Shown piece by piece: positions 32,565 through 39,607 of a DNA stretch of 39,607 bases. The stretch is from Bog-473 sp052148295 (GTDB lineage Bacteria > Actinomycetota > Acidimicrobiia > Acidimicrobiales > RAAP-2). A program made the position numbers and the translations under genes. Each line of letters opens with the position of its first letter. Positions within the stretch are counted from its first letter, which is position 1. Location of the stretch: positions 1 to 39,607 of the forward strand of contig JBKQIP010000039.1 of the NCBI GenBank assembly GCA_052148295.1, in the 5' to 3' direction. Under the pieces are notes generated by a model. That model saw only the letters and a program-made list of their open reading frames with translations. It ran no database searches and was not told the origin of the DNA.

Positions 32565-33920
32565 ATGCGCACACGGACCCGCCACGGCGTGGCCGCCACC
32601 GTCCGTGGTGGCGCCCTGTGTGCTTTCCTGGTCGGGTCGGCCTTGACGGGGGCCGCCACCCCGGCCGGCGCGTCCCCGCACACGAACACCGTGGTGCGGG
32701 CCGCGCTGCCCCCGGGGAAGATCGACCACATCTTCGTCATCGAGTTCGAGAACGAGGGCTACGAGACCACGTTCGGCCCCGGCTCCCCCGCCACCTATCT
32801 CAACGGCACGCTGCGCAAAGAGGGGGAGCTGCTGCAGAACTACTACGCCATCGGGCACGACAGCCTCGACAATTACATCGCCCAGGTCTCGGGTCAGTCA
32901 CCGACGGAGGACACGCAGGCCGATTGCGCCGACAACGGCTTCACCTACGCCGACGTGCTCCCGGGGACCCCGGACCCCGATCAAGCGGCCGATCCGGGCC
33001 AGGTGGACGGCGAGGGCTGCGTGTACCCGGCGTCGGTCCAGACCATCGCCAGCCAGCTCGATGCGAAATACCCGCCGAACAAGACCACCCACGTGGCGGC
33101 CTGGCGAGCCTACGAGCAGGACATGGGCAACACCCAGACGCGCGACGGGGGCGTGGCCGACCCCACCGGTGGGACCGACTGCGCCCACCCCGCCCTCGGG
33201 GCCACCGACACGGCCGAATTCGCCACACCGACCGATCAGTACACCACCCGGCACAACCCCTTCGTGTGGTTCCACTCGGTGATCGACGACACCGCCGAGT
33301 GCGATGCCAATGTGGTCCCGCTCGGGATCCTGGGCGCCAACGGCCGCCCGGCGCCGAACGGACACCTGGCCCGCGATCTGCGGAGACAGGAGACCACCCC
33401 GCGCTTCGCCTTCATCACCCCCAACCTGTGCAACGACGGCCACGACGACCCCTGCGCCGGCCCCAACTCCGTGGGGGGGCACACCGGTGGTCTGGTGGGG
33501 GCGGACGATTTCCTCCGGGCCTGGATGCCCCTCATCCTCGACTCCCCCGCCTACCGCTCCGGAGACACCCTGGTGGTCATCACCTTCGACGAGGCGGACG
33601 TCGACCCATCGAACCCGGCCTACGCCGCCGCCTGCTGTAACGAGCAGACCGGTCCCAACACCCACGCCCCCGGCGACGCCGGTCTGAGCACGGACACGGC
33701 GCCCGGTGGCGGCCAGATCGGGGCGCTGCTGCTCGACGCCAAGTACATCGCGCCCGGCACGATCGACACCACCGGGCACTACAACCACTACTCGGCGCTC
33801 CGCAGCTACGAGGACCTCCTCGGATTGACCACGGGGGGCACCGACGGCGAGGGGCACCTCGGCTTCGCCGCCGCCAAGGGCCTGGCACCGTTCGGCAAGG
33901 ACGTCTTTCCCCGGGGTTGA
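32565..33920 (+). CDS. exported phosphoesterase family protein (acid phosphatase / phospholipase C type, PF04185-like)
   Basis: Exported protein of 451 residues. The N-terminal signal (about 1-37, GSALTGAATPAGAS) is followed by IDHIFVIEFENEGYETTFGP, the family's metal-binding opening with Glu/Asn. GHDSLDNYIAQVSGQSPT, HNPFVWFHSV, FAFITPNLCNDGHDD and LVVITFDEAD are further conserved blocks, and HYNHYSALRSYEDLLGL closes the active site. Members hydrolyse phosphomonoesters or phospholipids outside the cell. The ATG at 32565 follows GAAGGG. A GGG/CCC-rich tandem repeat lies directly after the stop, between this gene and the convergent carbonic anhydrase gene. Confidence 0.88.
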   Translation: MRTRTRHGVAATVRGGALCAFLVGSALTGAATPAGASPHTNTVVRAALPPGKIDHIFVIEFENEGYETTFGPGSPATYLNGTLRKEGELLQNYYAIGHDSLDNYIAQVSGQSPTEDTQADCADNGFTYADVLPGTPDPDQAADPGQVDGEGCVYPASVQTIASQLDAKYPPNKTTHVAAWRAYEQDMGNTQTRDGGVADPTGGTDCAHPALGATDTAEFATPTDQYTTRHNPFVWFHSVIDDTAECDANVVPLGILGANGRPAPNGHLARDLRRQETTPRFAFITPNLCNDGHDDPCAGPNSVGGHTGGLVGADDFLRAWMPLILDSPAYRSGDTLVVITFDEADVDPSNPAYAAACCNEQTGPNTHAPGDAGLSTDTAPGGGQIGALLLDAKYIAPGTIDTTGHYNHYSALRSYEDLLGLTTGGTDGEGHLGFAAAKGLAPFGKDVFPRG

Positions 33921-33929
33921 GCGAGCTCC

Positions 33930-34042
33930 GGGGGTTCGGCAAGTCCCCCCAGGGGTTCGGCACGTTCCCAGGTGTTCGGCAAGTCCCCCAGGGGTGCGCC
34001 GAGTCCCCAGGGGTGCGCCGAGTCCCCAGGGGTCAGCCGAGC
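33930..34042. repeat. six degenerate ~20-bp tandem repeats between two convergent genes
   Basis: Units of the form GGGGTGCGCCGAGTCCCCA or GGGGTTCGGCAAGTCCCCC recur at 19-21 bp spacing (hexamers at 33935, 33956, 33975, 33995, 34014, 34033). Each unit has GGGG near the start and CCCC near the end, so each can fold into a small hairpin. The last unit runs into the 3' end of the carbonic anhydrase gene. The array fills the gap and may end transcription of both genes. Confidence 0.85.
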
Positions 34043-34551
34043 CGGCGCAGCGCGGTGCGGAACCGCTTCCCGTTGGCCACGTACTCGGCCGCCGAGAGCC
34101 GGATGAGCTCGACGTCGCTCCGCCCTTCCCGCAGGACGGCCGGGACGCCCAGGGCCAGCGCGCCCGGAGGCACCACCATGCGATTGGGCACGACGGCGTT
34201 GGCGCCGACGGTGGCGCCCCGACCCACCACGGCGTGGTGCAGGACGACGGAGCCCGAACCGACCAGGGCGTCGTCCTCGAGAAGGCAGCCCTCCAGATGG
34301 GCCAGATGCCCGATGACGCAGCCTTGGCCGACCACGGTGGGGAAGCCGGGCCCGGCGTGGATCACCGTGCCGTCCTGCACCGAGGTGCGGGCCCCGATGG
34401 TGATGGTCCCGAAGTCGCCCCGGAGCACGACCTTCGGCCACACCGTGGCCTCGGCCCCGACGGTGACGTCGCCGATGACGACCGCGTCGGGATGGACGTA
34501 GGCCTCGGGGTCGATGCGCGGGGCCACCCCGTCGAGCTCGTAGATCGCCAT
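34033..34551 (-). CDS. gamma-carbonic anhydrase family protein with an altered metal site
   Basis: Left-handed beta-helix protein of 172 residues (hexapeptide repeats throughout, such as VVIGDVTVGAEATVW and ALVGSGSVVLHHAVV). The RGD-like motif VLRGDFG (44-46) and the histidines H65 (GTVIHAGP) and H82 (VIGHLAH) match the gamma-class zinc ligands. The third ligand, expected five residues after H82, is E87 (LEGC); a neighbouring H85 might replace it. Activity as a carbonic anhydrase is therefore uncertain; PaaY-like acyl-CoA-linked roles are possible. The start codon lies directly beside a four-copy 16-bp repeat. Confidence 0.85.
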   Translation of the reverse strand: MAIYELDGVAPRIDPEAYVHPDAVVIGDVTVGAEATVWPKVVLRGDFGTITIGARTSVQDGTVIHAGPGFPTVVGQGCVIGHLAHLEGCLLEDDALVGSGSVVLHHAVVGRGATVGANAVVPNRMVVPPGALALGVPAVLREGRSDVELIRLSAAEYVANGKRFRTALRRLG

Positions 34552-34552
34552 C

Positions 34553-34616
34553 GCAGGGACGCTATCGGGCAGGGACGCTCCCGGGCAGGGACGGTCCCGG
34601 GCAGGGACGCTCCCGG
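34553..34616. repeat. four-copy 16-bp tandem repeat upstream of the carbonic anhydrase gene
   Basis: GCAGGGACGCTATCGG at 34553 is followed by GCAGGGACGCTCCCGG, GCAGGGACGGTCCCGG and GCAGGGACGCTCCCGG at 34569, 34585 and 34601, exactly 16 bp apart. The array begins 2 bp upstream of the carbonic anhydrase start codon (34551) and ends 14 bp from the stop of the next gene (34630). It occupies the entire region where promoter and leader are expected. Confidence 0.92.
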
Positions 34617-34629
34617 GGTCATCGGGAGG

Positions 34630-34833
34630 TCACACGTGCCCGACGACCCAGGTCACGCCCTGATAGCCGCGATAGCCCAGGTAGACGACCGAGGCCACCA
34701 GCATGGCCTTGAAGTACCAGGGAACGGGCGGTCGTTCCTGGTCGGCCAGGATGGTCCCGCACTCGGGGCACTCGCCGTCCGGACCGAGGTCCTCGTCCTC
34801 CACCAGCGCATCACATTCCTCACACCAGGCCAT
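34630..34833 (-). CDS. small zinc-ribbon membrane protein
   Basis: Protein of 67 residues. The N-terminus has a zinc-ribbon pattern, MAWCEECDALVEDEDLG then GECPECGTI (two CxxC), and the C-terminal half has one transmembrane helix (WYFKAMLVASVVYLGYRG). The family is not known to me. It starts 13 bp after the der stop codon on the same strand, so it is probably the last gene of the DUF512-der operon. Confidence 0.7.
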   Translation of the reverse strand: MAWCEECDALVEDEDLGPDGECPECGTILADQERPPVPWYFKAMLVASVVYLGYRGYQGVTWVVGHV

Positions 34834-34846
34834 CAGGCGCCGACGC

Positions 34847-36166
34847 TCACTTGCCGCCGATACGCACCCGCAACTTCATGGGGGTGGTGCCGAACCCGAA
34901 CGTCTCGCGCAGTCCCCGCTCGATGTAGCGCAGGTAGGTCTGGTGCAGCCGACCGTTGGTGAACAGGGTGAAGGTGGGCGGGTCGATGGCGCCCTGGACG
35001 ATGTAGCGGATCTTGGCCCGGGGAGCCGGCTGGCGTTGCTGCAACTCGGCGACGGCCCGGTTGAGGGCCCCGGTCGGGACCCGCTGGTGATACGACTCGA
35101 CGGCGTCGCGCAGGGCCGGGAGGATGCGGTGCACACCCTTGCCCGACAGGGCGGAGACCTTCAGCACCGGGGCGGCGCCCAGGAAGGCCAGGCGGTCCCC
35201 CACCCCGGCCAGGATGTCGTCGCGGTCGTCCGCCGGCACCAGATCCCACTTGTTGAGGACCACGATGGCGGGGCAGCCCGAGACCCCGATGCGCTCGGCC
35301 AGGCGCTGGTCCTGATGCGAGGCGCCCACCGTCGCGTCGATGACCAGGACGGCGATGTCCGCCCGTTCGAGCGCCCGCAGCGCCCGCAGGACCGAGTGGT
35401 GCTCGGTCCCCCGTTCGGTCCGGGCCGGGCGGCGCAGGCCGGCGGTGTCGATGAAGCAGACCGGGCCATCGGGGGTCTCGACCACCGTGTCGATGGCGTC
35501 CCGGGTGGTGCCGGGCAGGTCGTGCACGACGGAGCGCTCCTCGCCCAGCAACTGGTTGAAGAGGGTGGACTTGCCCACGTTGGGCCGGCCGATGATGGCC
35601 ACCCGGGGCGTCGATCCCGGTCCTCGGGTCGGCGGCTCGTCCACGGCCGGCGCGGGAGGGGGCAGCAGGTCCACCACGGCGTCGAGCAGGTCGCCCGTGC
35701 CCCGTCCGTGCAGCGAGCTGACCGGGTAGGGGTCCCCCACCCCGAGGCCGACGAACTCCCACGCCGCCGGCTCGCGGTTGGTGTCGTCCACCTTGTTGAC
35801 CACCAGGCGCACCGGGGGGCCGGCGCGGCGGACCAGCCGGGCGGCGGCCAGGTCCTCGTCGGTGATCCCGGTCGTCACGTCCACCACCAGCAGGATCACG
35901 GCGGCTTCGGCCAGGGCCTGCTCGGCCTGCCGGCTCACCTTGGCGTCCAGTGCCGTCCCCCCGGCCAGCCATCCTCCGGTGTCCATGACGGCGAAGGGCA
36001 CCCCGGTCCACTCCGCCGTGAGCACCTTGCGGTCCCGGGTGACCCCCGGCTCCTCCTCGACCACGGCGGCCCGCTGGCCCACGATCCGGTTGACCAGGGA
36101 CGACTTGCCCACGTTGGGACGCCCGGCGACGACGACCACGGGCAGCGTGACCAGGGTGTCGGTCAC
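34847..36166 (-). CDS. der: ribosome biogenesis GTPase Der (EngA)
   Basis: Der is an essential GTPase with two G domains that acts in 50S subunit assembly. The 439 residues show both: domain 1 with GRPNVGKSS (15-23), DTGGW and NKVD; domain 2 with a second GRPNVGKST, DTAGL and NKWD. The C-terminal KH-like domain ends FGTTPMKLRVRIGGK, typical of the family. The start is GTG 36166, and it overlaps the stop of the upstream DUF512 gene in GTGA, so the two are translationally coupled. This gene pair is also seen in other bacteria. The small zinc-ribbon gene follows after 13 bp. Confidence 0.97.
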   Translation of the reverse strand: MTDTLVTLPVVVVAGRPNVGKSSLVNRIVGQRAAVVEEEPGVTRDRKVLTAEWTGVPFAVMDTGGWLAGGTALDAKVSRQAEQALAEAAVILLVVDVTTGITDEDLAAARLVRRAGPPVRLVVNKVDDTNREPAAWEFVGLGVGDPYPVSSLHGRGTGDLLDAVVDLLPPPAPAVDEPPTRGPGSTPRVAIIGRPNVGKSTLFNQLLGEERSVVHDLPGTTRDAIDTVVETPDGPVCFIDTAGLRRPARTERGTEHHSVLRALRALERADIAVLVIDATVGASHQDQRLAERIGVSGCPAIVVLNKWDLVPADDRDDILAGVGDRLAFLGAAPVLKVSALSGKGVHRILPALRDAVESYHQRVPTGALNRAVAELQQRQPAPRAKIRYIVQGAIDPPTFTLFTNGRLHQTYLRYIERGLRETFGFGTTPMKLRVRIGGK

Positions 36167-37551
36167 GCCGCACAGCCGCGGAAGGACGCCCCGTCCAGGG
36201 CGCGGCGCAGTGAGCCGCCGTCGGTCGGGACCACCTCGACCGGCCGGGGCAGGTCGGCCAGCGTCAGCCCATCGAGGAAGCGGCCCTCGTTCAGGCAGGC
36301 ATCGGGCAGCAGGTAGCGCCGGTCGGACGGCCCGGGGCCCAGCGCCCGGGCCAGGTCCTCGCCGGTCAACAGGCCGGCCACGCCGATGTTGCCGCCGAAG
36401 AAGTCATTGCGGATCTCCCGCACCGTGACGTCCCGGCGGGGGTGTGTGCCCAGCAGGGGGGCCAGCACCCGGGCCCCGTAGGTCCCCGTCAGCACGGTCA
36501 CCGGGCGCGCGTCCCTGCCGCCGCTGCCGGGGGCGGGGTGGAGGCGGGGGGCGCGGTACCCCTCGGCCGGGGCGGCGTCCACCGAGGCGAAGAACCCGTG
36601 GCGCACGCCCCCCGGGCCGCCCGCCCGGGGCCGGGCAAAGGCATCGGCGAAGGCCCGCGCCATGCCGATGCCGTTCTCGTGCTGGGGGAACTCGTCGTAG
36701 GCCCGGGCCGTCGGGAAGTCGCGCCCGGCCAGCAGGTAGTACTCGTCGGCGGCGTAGGCCAGGCGGCGGCCCAGGGCGCGGCGGTAGATCCCCTGCCACT
36801 CGGCCACGGTGTCGACGACGAGGGCCGCCTCCTCGGTCGTGTGGGGGCGCAGCTCGGCCTCCTTGGAGAACCGGCTCAGGCCGAGCGGGACCACGCCCAC
36901 CGTGGCCAGGCCCGGGTAGAGGTCGAGGATCCCGGCCAGGGTGTCCTCGAGGGCGGCGCCGTCGTTGACCCCGGGGCACACCACGACCTGACCGTGGACC
37001 TCGATCCCACCGTCGAGCAGGACCCCGAGCCAGCGCAGGCTGGTGGCCCCCTTGGGGTTGCGCAGCATCTGGGCCCGCAACTCGGGATCCGTGCTGTGGA
37101 TGGAGACGAAGAGCGGGCCCAGCCGTTCGGTGAGGATGCGCTCGGCATCGAGCTCGGTGAAGCGGGTCAGGGTGGTGAAGTTCCCGTACAAGAAGGAGAG
37201 CCGGTAATCGTCGTCCTTGAGGTAGAGGCTGCGCCGCATGCCTTTGGGCAGCTGGTAGATGAAGCAGAAGGCGCAGTGGTTGTCACAGGTCCGGATGCGG
37301 TCGAAGACGGCCGAGGAGACCTCGACCCCGAAGGGCTCCCCCGGCTCCTTGGCGATGCGCACCAGGCGGGGCAGCGCCGCACCGGCGCGCTTGACCAGGA
37401 CGCTGAGGTTGCCGGCGTCGGTGAGCTGCTGGAATTCGATGACGTCGCGGGGCTCCCGGCCGCCGATGGTGAGGAGCTCGTCGCCCACGGCCAGGCCGGC
37501 CCGGGCTGCCGGCGACGCCGCGGTGACCGAAGTCACCGTGGGAGCGGACAT
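36163..37551 (-). CDS. DUF512 family protein (PDZ plus radical-SAM-like Fe-S)
   Basis: Protein of 462 residues. The N-terminal PDZ-like domain (about 1-60) contains SPAARAGLAVGDELLTIGG. An Fe-S site CxxxCxxC follows (C89, C93, C96, in RTCDNHCAFCFIYQLPKGM), then a TIM-barrel-like core with KDDDYRLSFLYGNFTTLT and SIHSTDP, and a C-terminal DUF512 region (PTARAYDEFPQHENG, NDFFGGNIGVAGLLTG, LPDACLNEG). A gene of this family commonly sits beside der, as here with a GTGA overlap. The biochemical role is unknown. The ATG is at 37551. Confidence 0.9.
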   Translation of the reverse strand: MSAPTVTSVTAASPAARAGLAVGDELLTIGGREPRDVIEFQQLTDAGNLSVLVKRAGAALPRLVRIAKEPGEPFGVEVSSAVFDRIRTCDNHCAFCFIYQLPKGMRRSLYLKDDDYRLSFLYGNFTTLTRFTELDAERILTERLGPLFVSIHSTDPELRAQMLRNPKGATSLRWLGVLLDGGIEVHGQVVVCPGVNDGAALEDTLAGILDLYPGLATVGVVPLGLSRFSKEAELRPHTTEEAALVVDTVAEWQGIYRRALGRRLAYAADEYYLLAGRDFPTARAYDEFPQHENGIGMARAFADAFARPRAGGPGGVRHGFFASVDAAPAEGYRAPRLHPAPGSGGRDARPVTVLTGTYGARVLAPLLGTHPRRDVTVREIRNDFFGGNIGVAGLLTGEDLARALGPGPSDRRYLLPDACLNEGRFLDGLTLADLPRPVEVVPTDGGSLRRALDGASFRGCAA

Positions 37552-37709
37552 CCCCCCAGGTTACTAGCGGTGTGGCCCGTCACGTGCCCGGGGGGCGGCG
37601 CGACCGGGACGCCGGGCCGGAGCAGTGCTGCAGCGGCGGCGCACCCGGGACGAGATCGGCGGCGGACCCCGGGGCGAAGGGGTGGCCGACGGCCGGTAGC
37701 GTGGGCTCG

Positions 37710-38762
37710 ATGTCCGACGTCGAGGAGGTCCTCCTGGCCGAGCCCCGCGGCTTCTGTGCCGGGGTCGAGAAGGCGATCAAGGCGCTGGCCTGGATGGTGC
37801 GGGTCTTCGAGCCGCCGGTGTACTGCTACCACGAGATCGTGCACAACCGGCACGTGGTGGACCGCTTCCGCGACCAGGGGGTGATCTTCGTGGACCACGT
37901 CGAGGACGTCCCGCCGGGGTCGCCGCTCATGCTCAGCGCCCACGGGTCGGCGCCCGACGTGGTCAGCGCGGCCCGGGCCCAGGGCGGTGTCGTGGTCGAC
38001 GCCGTCTGCCCGCTGGTCACCAAGGTGCACCACGAGCTCAAGGTGCGCAGCCGCAAGGGCTACACGGTGCTCTACGTGGGGCATGCCGGCCACGAGGAGG
38101 CCGTCGGGACCATGGCGGTGGCCCCCGACTCGGTCCGCCTGGTCGAGCACGAGGCGGACCTCGATGCGCTGCAGCTCGAGGACCGGGCCGGCGGCCCGAT
38201 GGCCCTGCTGGCCCAGACCACGCTCAGCCACGACGAGTGGCGGGGCCTCATGGAGTCGGCCCGCCGCCGCTTCCCCGACCTGTGGATGCCCAACCGGAGC
38301 GACCTGTGCTTCGCCACCACCAACCGGCAGGCCGCCCTCAAGTCCATCGCCAGCCGGGCCGACGCCGTGGTGGTCATCGGCTCGGCCAATTCGTCCAACA
38401 CCGTGGCGCTCGAGACGGTGGCCCGGGCCTCGGGCTGCCCCCGCGTGCTGCGGGTCAACGAGGCGGACGAGCTGCCGCCCGACCTGCGGGGCACCGTCGG
38501 CGTGACGGCGGGCGCCTCGGCCCCCGAAGCCCTGGTGGAGGAGGTCATCAGCGCCCTGGCCCCCCGGCTCGGGGTGACCGAGGTGACGGTGACCACCGAG
38601 GACGAGTACTTCCCCCCGCCGCCCGAGCTGCGCGAGCTGTTGCGGGCCGTGGGCTCCACGCTGGGCTTCCTGTGCGGCCGCCCGGCACCGGCGCGGGCCG
38701 ACCCGGCCGCCGAGGACCGCTCCGTCTCGGCCGCCGACGTCCTGGACATGCTGGCCTCGTGA
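37710..38762 (+). CDS. ispH: 4-hydroxy-3-methylbut-2-enyl diphosphate reductase
   Basis: IspH performs the last step of the non-mevalonate pathway, giving IPP and DMAPP. The start is ATG 37710 (MSDVEEVLLAEPRGFCAGV), and the protein has 350 residues. The 4Fe-4S cysteines are C16, C100 and C200 (GFCAGV, DAVCPLV, SDLCFATTNRQ). The catalytic Glu is E130 in GHEEAVGT, and substrate motifs SAHGSAP, AQTTLS and GSANSSNT are all present. The last 40 residues (after about 310) are an Ala/Pro-rich tail. The frame is open about 46 codons further upstream, but that stretch is not family-like. Confidence 0.97.
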   Translation: MSDVEEVLLAEPRGFCAGVEKAIKALAWMVRVFEPPVYCYHEIVHNRHVVDRFRDQGVIFVDHVEDVPPGSPLMLSAHGSAPDVVSAARAQGGVVVDAVCPLVTKVHHELKVRSRKGYTVLYVGHAGHEEAVGTMAVAPDSVRLVEHEADLDALQLEDRAGGPMALLAQTTLSHDEWRGLMESARRRFPDLWMPNRSDLCFATTNRQAALKSIASRADAVVVIGSANSSNTVALETVARASGCPRVLRVNEADELPPDLRGTVGVTAGASAPEALVEEVISALAPRLGVTEVTVTTEDEYFPPPPELRELLRAVGSTLGFLCGRPAPARADPAAEDRSVSAADVLDMLAS

Positions 38763-38787
38763 GGGGCAGAAGTGCGATGATGGCGCC

Positions 38788-39330
38788 GTGACCTTCACCC
38801 GCATGGACGAGTCGACCGCCGCCGAGTGGCAGGCCATTGTGGCCGAGACCATGGAACAGCAGCCTCGAGTGGCCGAACGGGTCCTGGCCATGCTGGCCTC
38901 CCTCGAGGAGATCACGGACAACTTCGCCGTCGACCAGCTGGTGCACTCGCTGCAGACGGCCACCCGGGCCGAGGAGGCGGGCGCCTCCGAGGAAGTGATC
39001 GTGGCCTCGCTCTGCCACGACATCGGCAAGGCCGTCTCCGTGCTCAACCACCCGCGGATCTCGGCCGAGGTCCTGCGGCCCTACGTCTGCCACGACACCT
39101 ACCAGATGGTCCTGACCCACCAGGACTTCCAGGGTCGCCATTACTACGAGTTCATCGGCCAGGACCCCAATGCCCGCGATCGGCACCAGGGTGCGCCGTG
39201 GTACGCGCTGGCCGAGCAGTTCGCCGACGAGTGGGATCAGACCAGCTTCGATCCCGACTACCCGACCCAGCCGCTCGCGCACTTCGCCCCGATGGTGCGC
39301 GCGGTCTTCGGTTCGCCCGCGACCCTTTGA
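38788..39330 (+). CDS. HD-domain protein, PhnZ/TmpB-like diiron oxygenase family
   Basis: HD-superfamily protein of 180 residues from GTG 38788. Metal ligands fit H53 (LVHSLQTA) and H77-D78 (LCHDIGK), with further His in VCHDTYQMV and LTHQDF. The core RPYVCHDTYQMV, QGAPWYALAEQFADEWDQ and SFDPDYPTQPLAHFAPMVR matches the PhnZ-related group. Those are mixed-valence diiron oxygenases that cleave C-P bonds, but phosphonate specificity is unproved here and other HD hydrolases are possible. It begins 25 bp after ispH, and its stop overlaps the glycosyltransferase start in TTGA. Confidence 0.8.
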   Translation: MTFTRMDESTAAEWQAIVAETMEQQPRVAERVLAMLASLEEITDNFAVDQLVHSLQTATRAEEAGASEEVIVASLCHDIGKAVSVLNHPRISAEVLRPYVCHDTYQMVLTHQDFQGRHYYEFIGQDPNARDRHQGAPWYALAEQFADEWDQTSFDPDYPTQPLAHFAPMVRAVFGSPATL

Positions 39331-39607
39331 CCCCCGGGTCGCCCCCCTCGGGGAGCGCGCGCGTCCGGACCGACCCGGCTCTGGCCCGCCGGGTCATCGC
39401 CGCGGGGCGCGCGGCCTTCACCGGCCGGTACCCCGACCGAAAGCTGGCCCCGGTGGTGGGCCTGATCTGCGCGTTCGAGGAGGAGGCCAACATCGGGGCG
39501 GTCCTGGCCGCCATGCCGCACTCGGTGGACGGGCTGGAGCTCGACACGCTGGTCGTGGTGGACGGCGGATCGGACCGCACCGCCGAGGTCGCACTCGACG
39601 CCGGGGC
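39327..39607 (+). CDS. family 2 glycosyltransferase, 5' part, runs off the window
   Basis: The frame starting at TTG 39327 gives 93 residues to the right edge. It contains the family 2 signature: VVGLICAFEEEANIGAVLAAM, then LDTLVVVDGGSDRTAEVA, that is, the nucleotide-binding E-E/N opening and the VVDGGSDRT core. The preceding 45 residues (RTDPALARRVIAAGRAAF, TGRYPDRKLAP) form an unusual N-terminal extension. The TTG overlaps the HD gene stop (TTGA), which suggests coupling, but the true start could be further in. The acceptor is unknown. Confidence 0.75.
   Translation, partial: MTPGSPPSGSARVRTDPALARRVIAAGRAAFTGRYPDRKLAPVVGLICAFEEEANIGAVLAAMPHSVDGLELDTLVVVDGGSDRTAEVALDAG

Noticed and set aside
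33930..34042. CRISPR array
   Set aside because: Repeat units are contiguous, about 20 bp, with no unique spacers, and no cas genes lie nearby.

Overview
The window is high-GC bacterial chromosome from an actinobacterium, plausibly an uncultured member of the Acidimicrobiia or a relative. The evidence is a WhiB-family regulator (a family confined to Actinobacteria and their phages), PspA, Ugp/Mal-type sugar ABC genes, many GTG/TTG starts, and actinobacterial housekeeping genes (gltBD, thiO/thiS, der, ispH). The lineage is an inference from gene content. No rRNA or marker phylogeny was possible.

Left part (1-16 kb, mostly core metabolism). Minus strand: glutamate synthase gltB, then gltD running off the left edge. 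Plus strand: thiO, thiS and a patatin-like lipase. Then corA (minus), a small unknown protein, a second ThiO-like FAD oxidase (minus), a haloalkane dehalogenase pseudogene with a large internal deletion, pspA (minus), and a four-gene sugar ABC transporter operon on the minus strand (ATPase, two permeases, binding protein).

Middle part (16-32.5 kb, accessory). It holds a zinc-ribbon protein, a CpdA/GpdQ-type phosphodiesterase, an exported PQQ-propeller protein, an imidazolonepropionase-like amidohydrolase, a FAD oxidoreductase, a decayed AhpD-like fragment and an NTF2-like protein. Next come a 1288-residue exported protein with two apparent beta-propellers, an SGNH lipoprotein, WhiB, small overlapping ORFs, tRNA-Pro(GGG), and a 969-residue exported esterase with six DUF11-like repeats. 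Base composition is visibly less GC-rich from about 20.4 to 29.3 kb. A degenerate copy of the tRNA-Pro 3' half lies about 6.4 kb downstream of the tRNA in the same orientation, as expected of an old tRNA-integrated island, but no integrase is present.

Right part (32.5-39.6 kb, core again). An exported phosphoesterase, gamma-carbonic anhydrase, a zinc-ribbon membrane protein, der coupled to a DUF512 protein, ispH, a PhnZ-like HD protein, and the start of a family 2 glycosyltransferase.

The most unusual sequence-level signal is a set of short direct or tandem duplications (units of 14-21 bp) placed at gene boundaries, several of which copy a start codon, stop codon or ribosome-binding site: thiO/thiS, patatin/corA, the 5' end of pspA, the permease pair, 28.7 kb, and both ends of the carbonic anhydrase gene. 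I saw no CRISPR array, transposase, integrase or recognisable defence system. If something new is here, the best candidates are this boundary-duplication habit, the double-propeller exported protein and the tRNA-Pro island.
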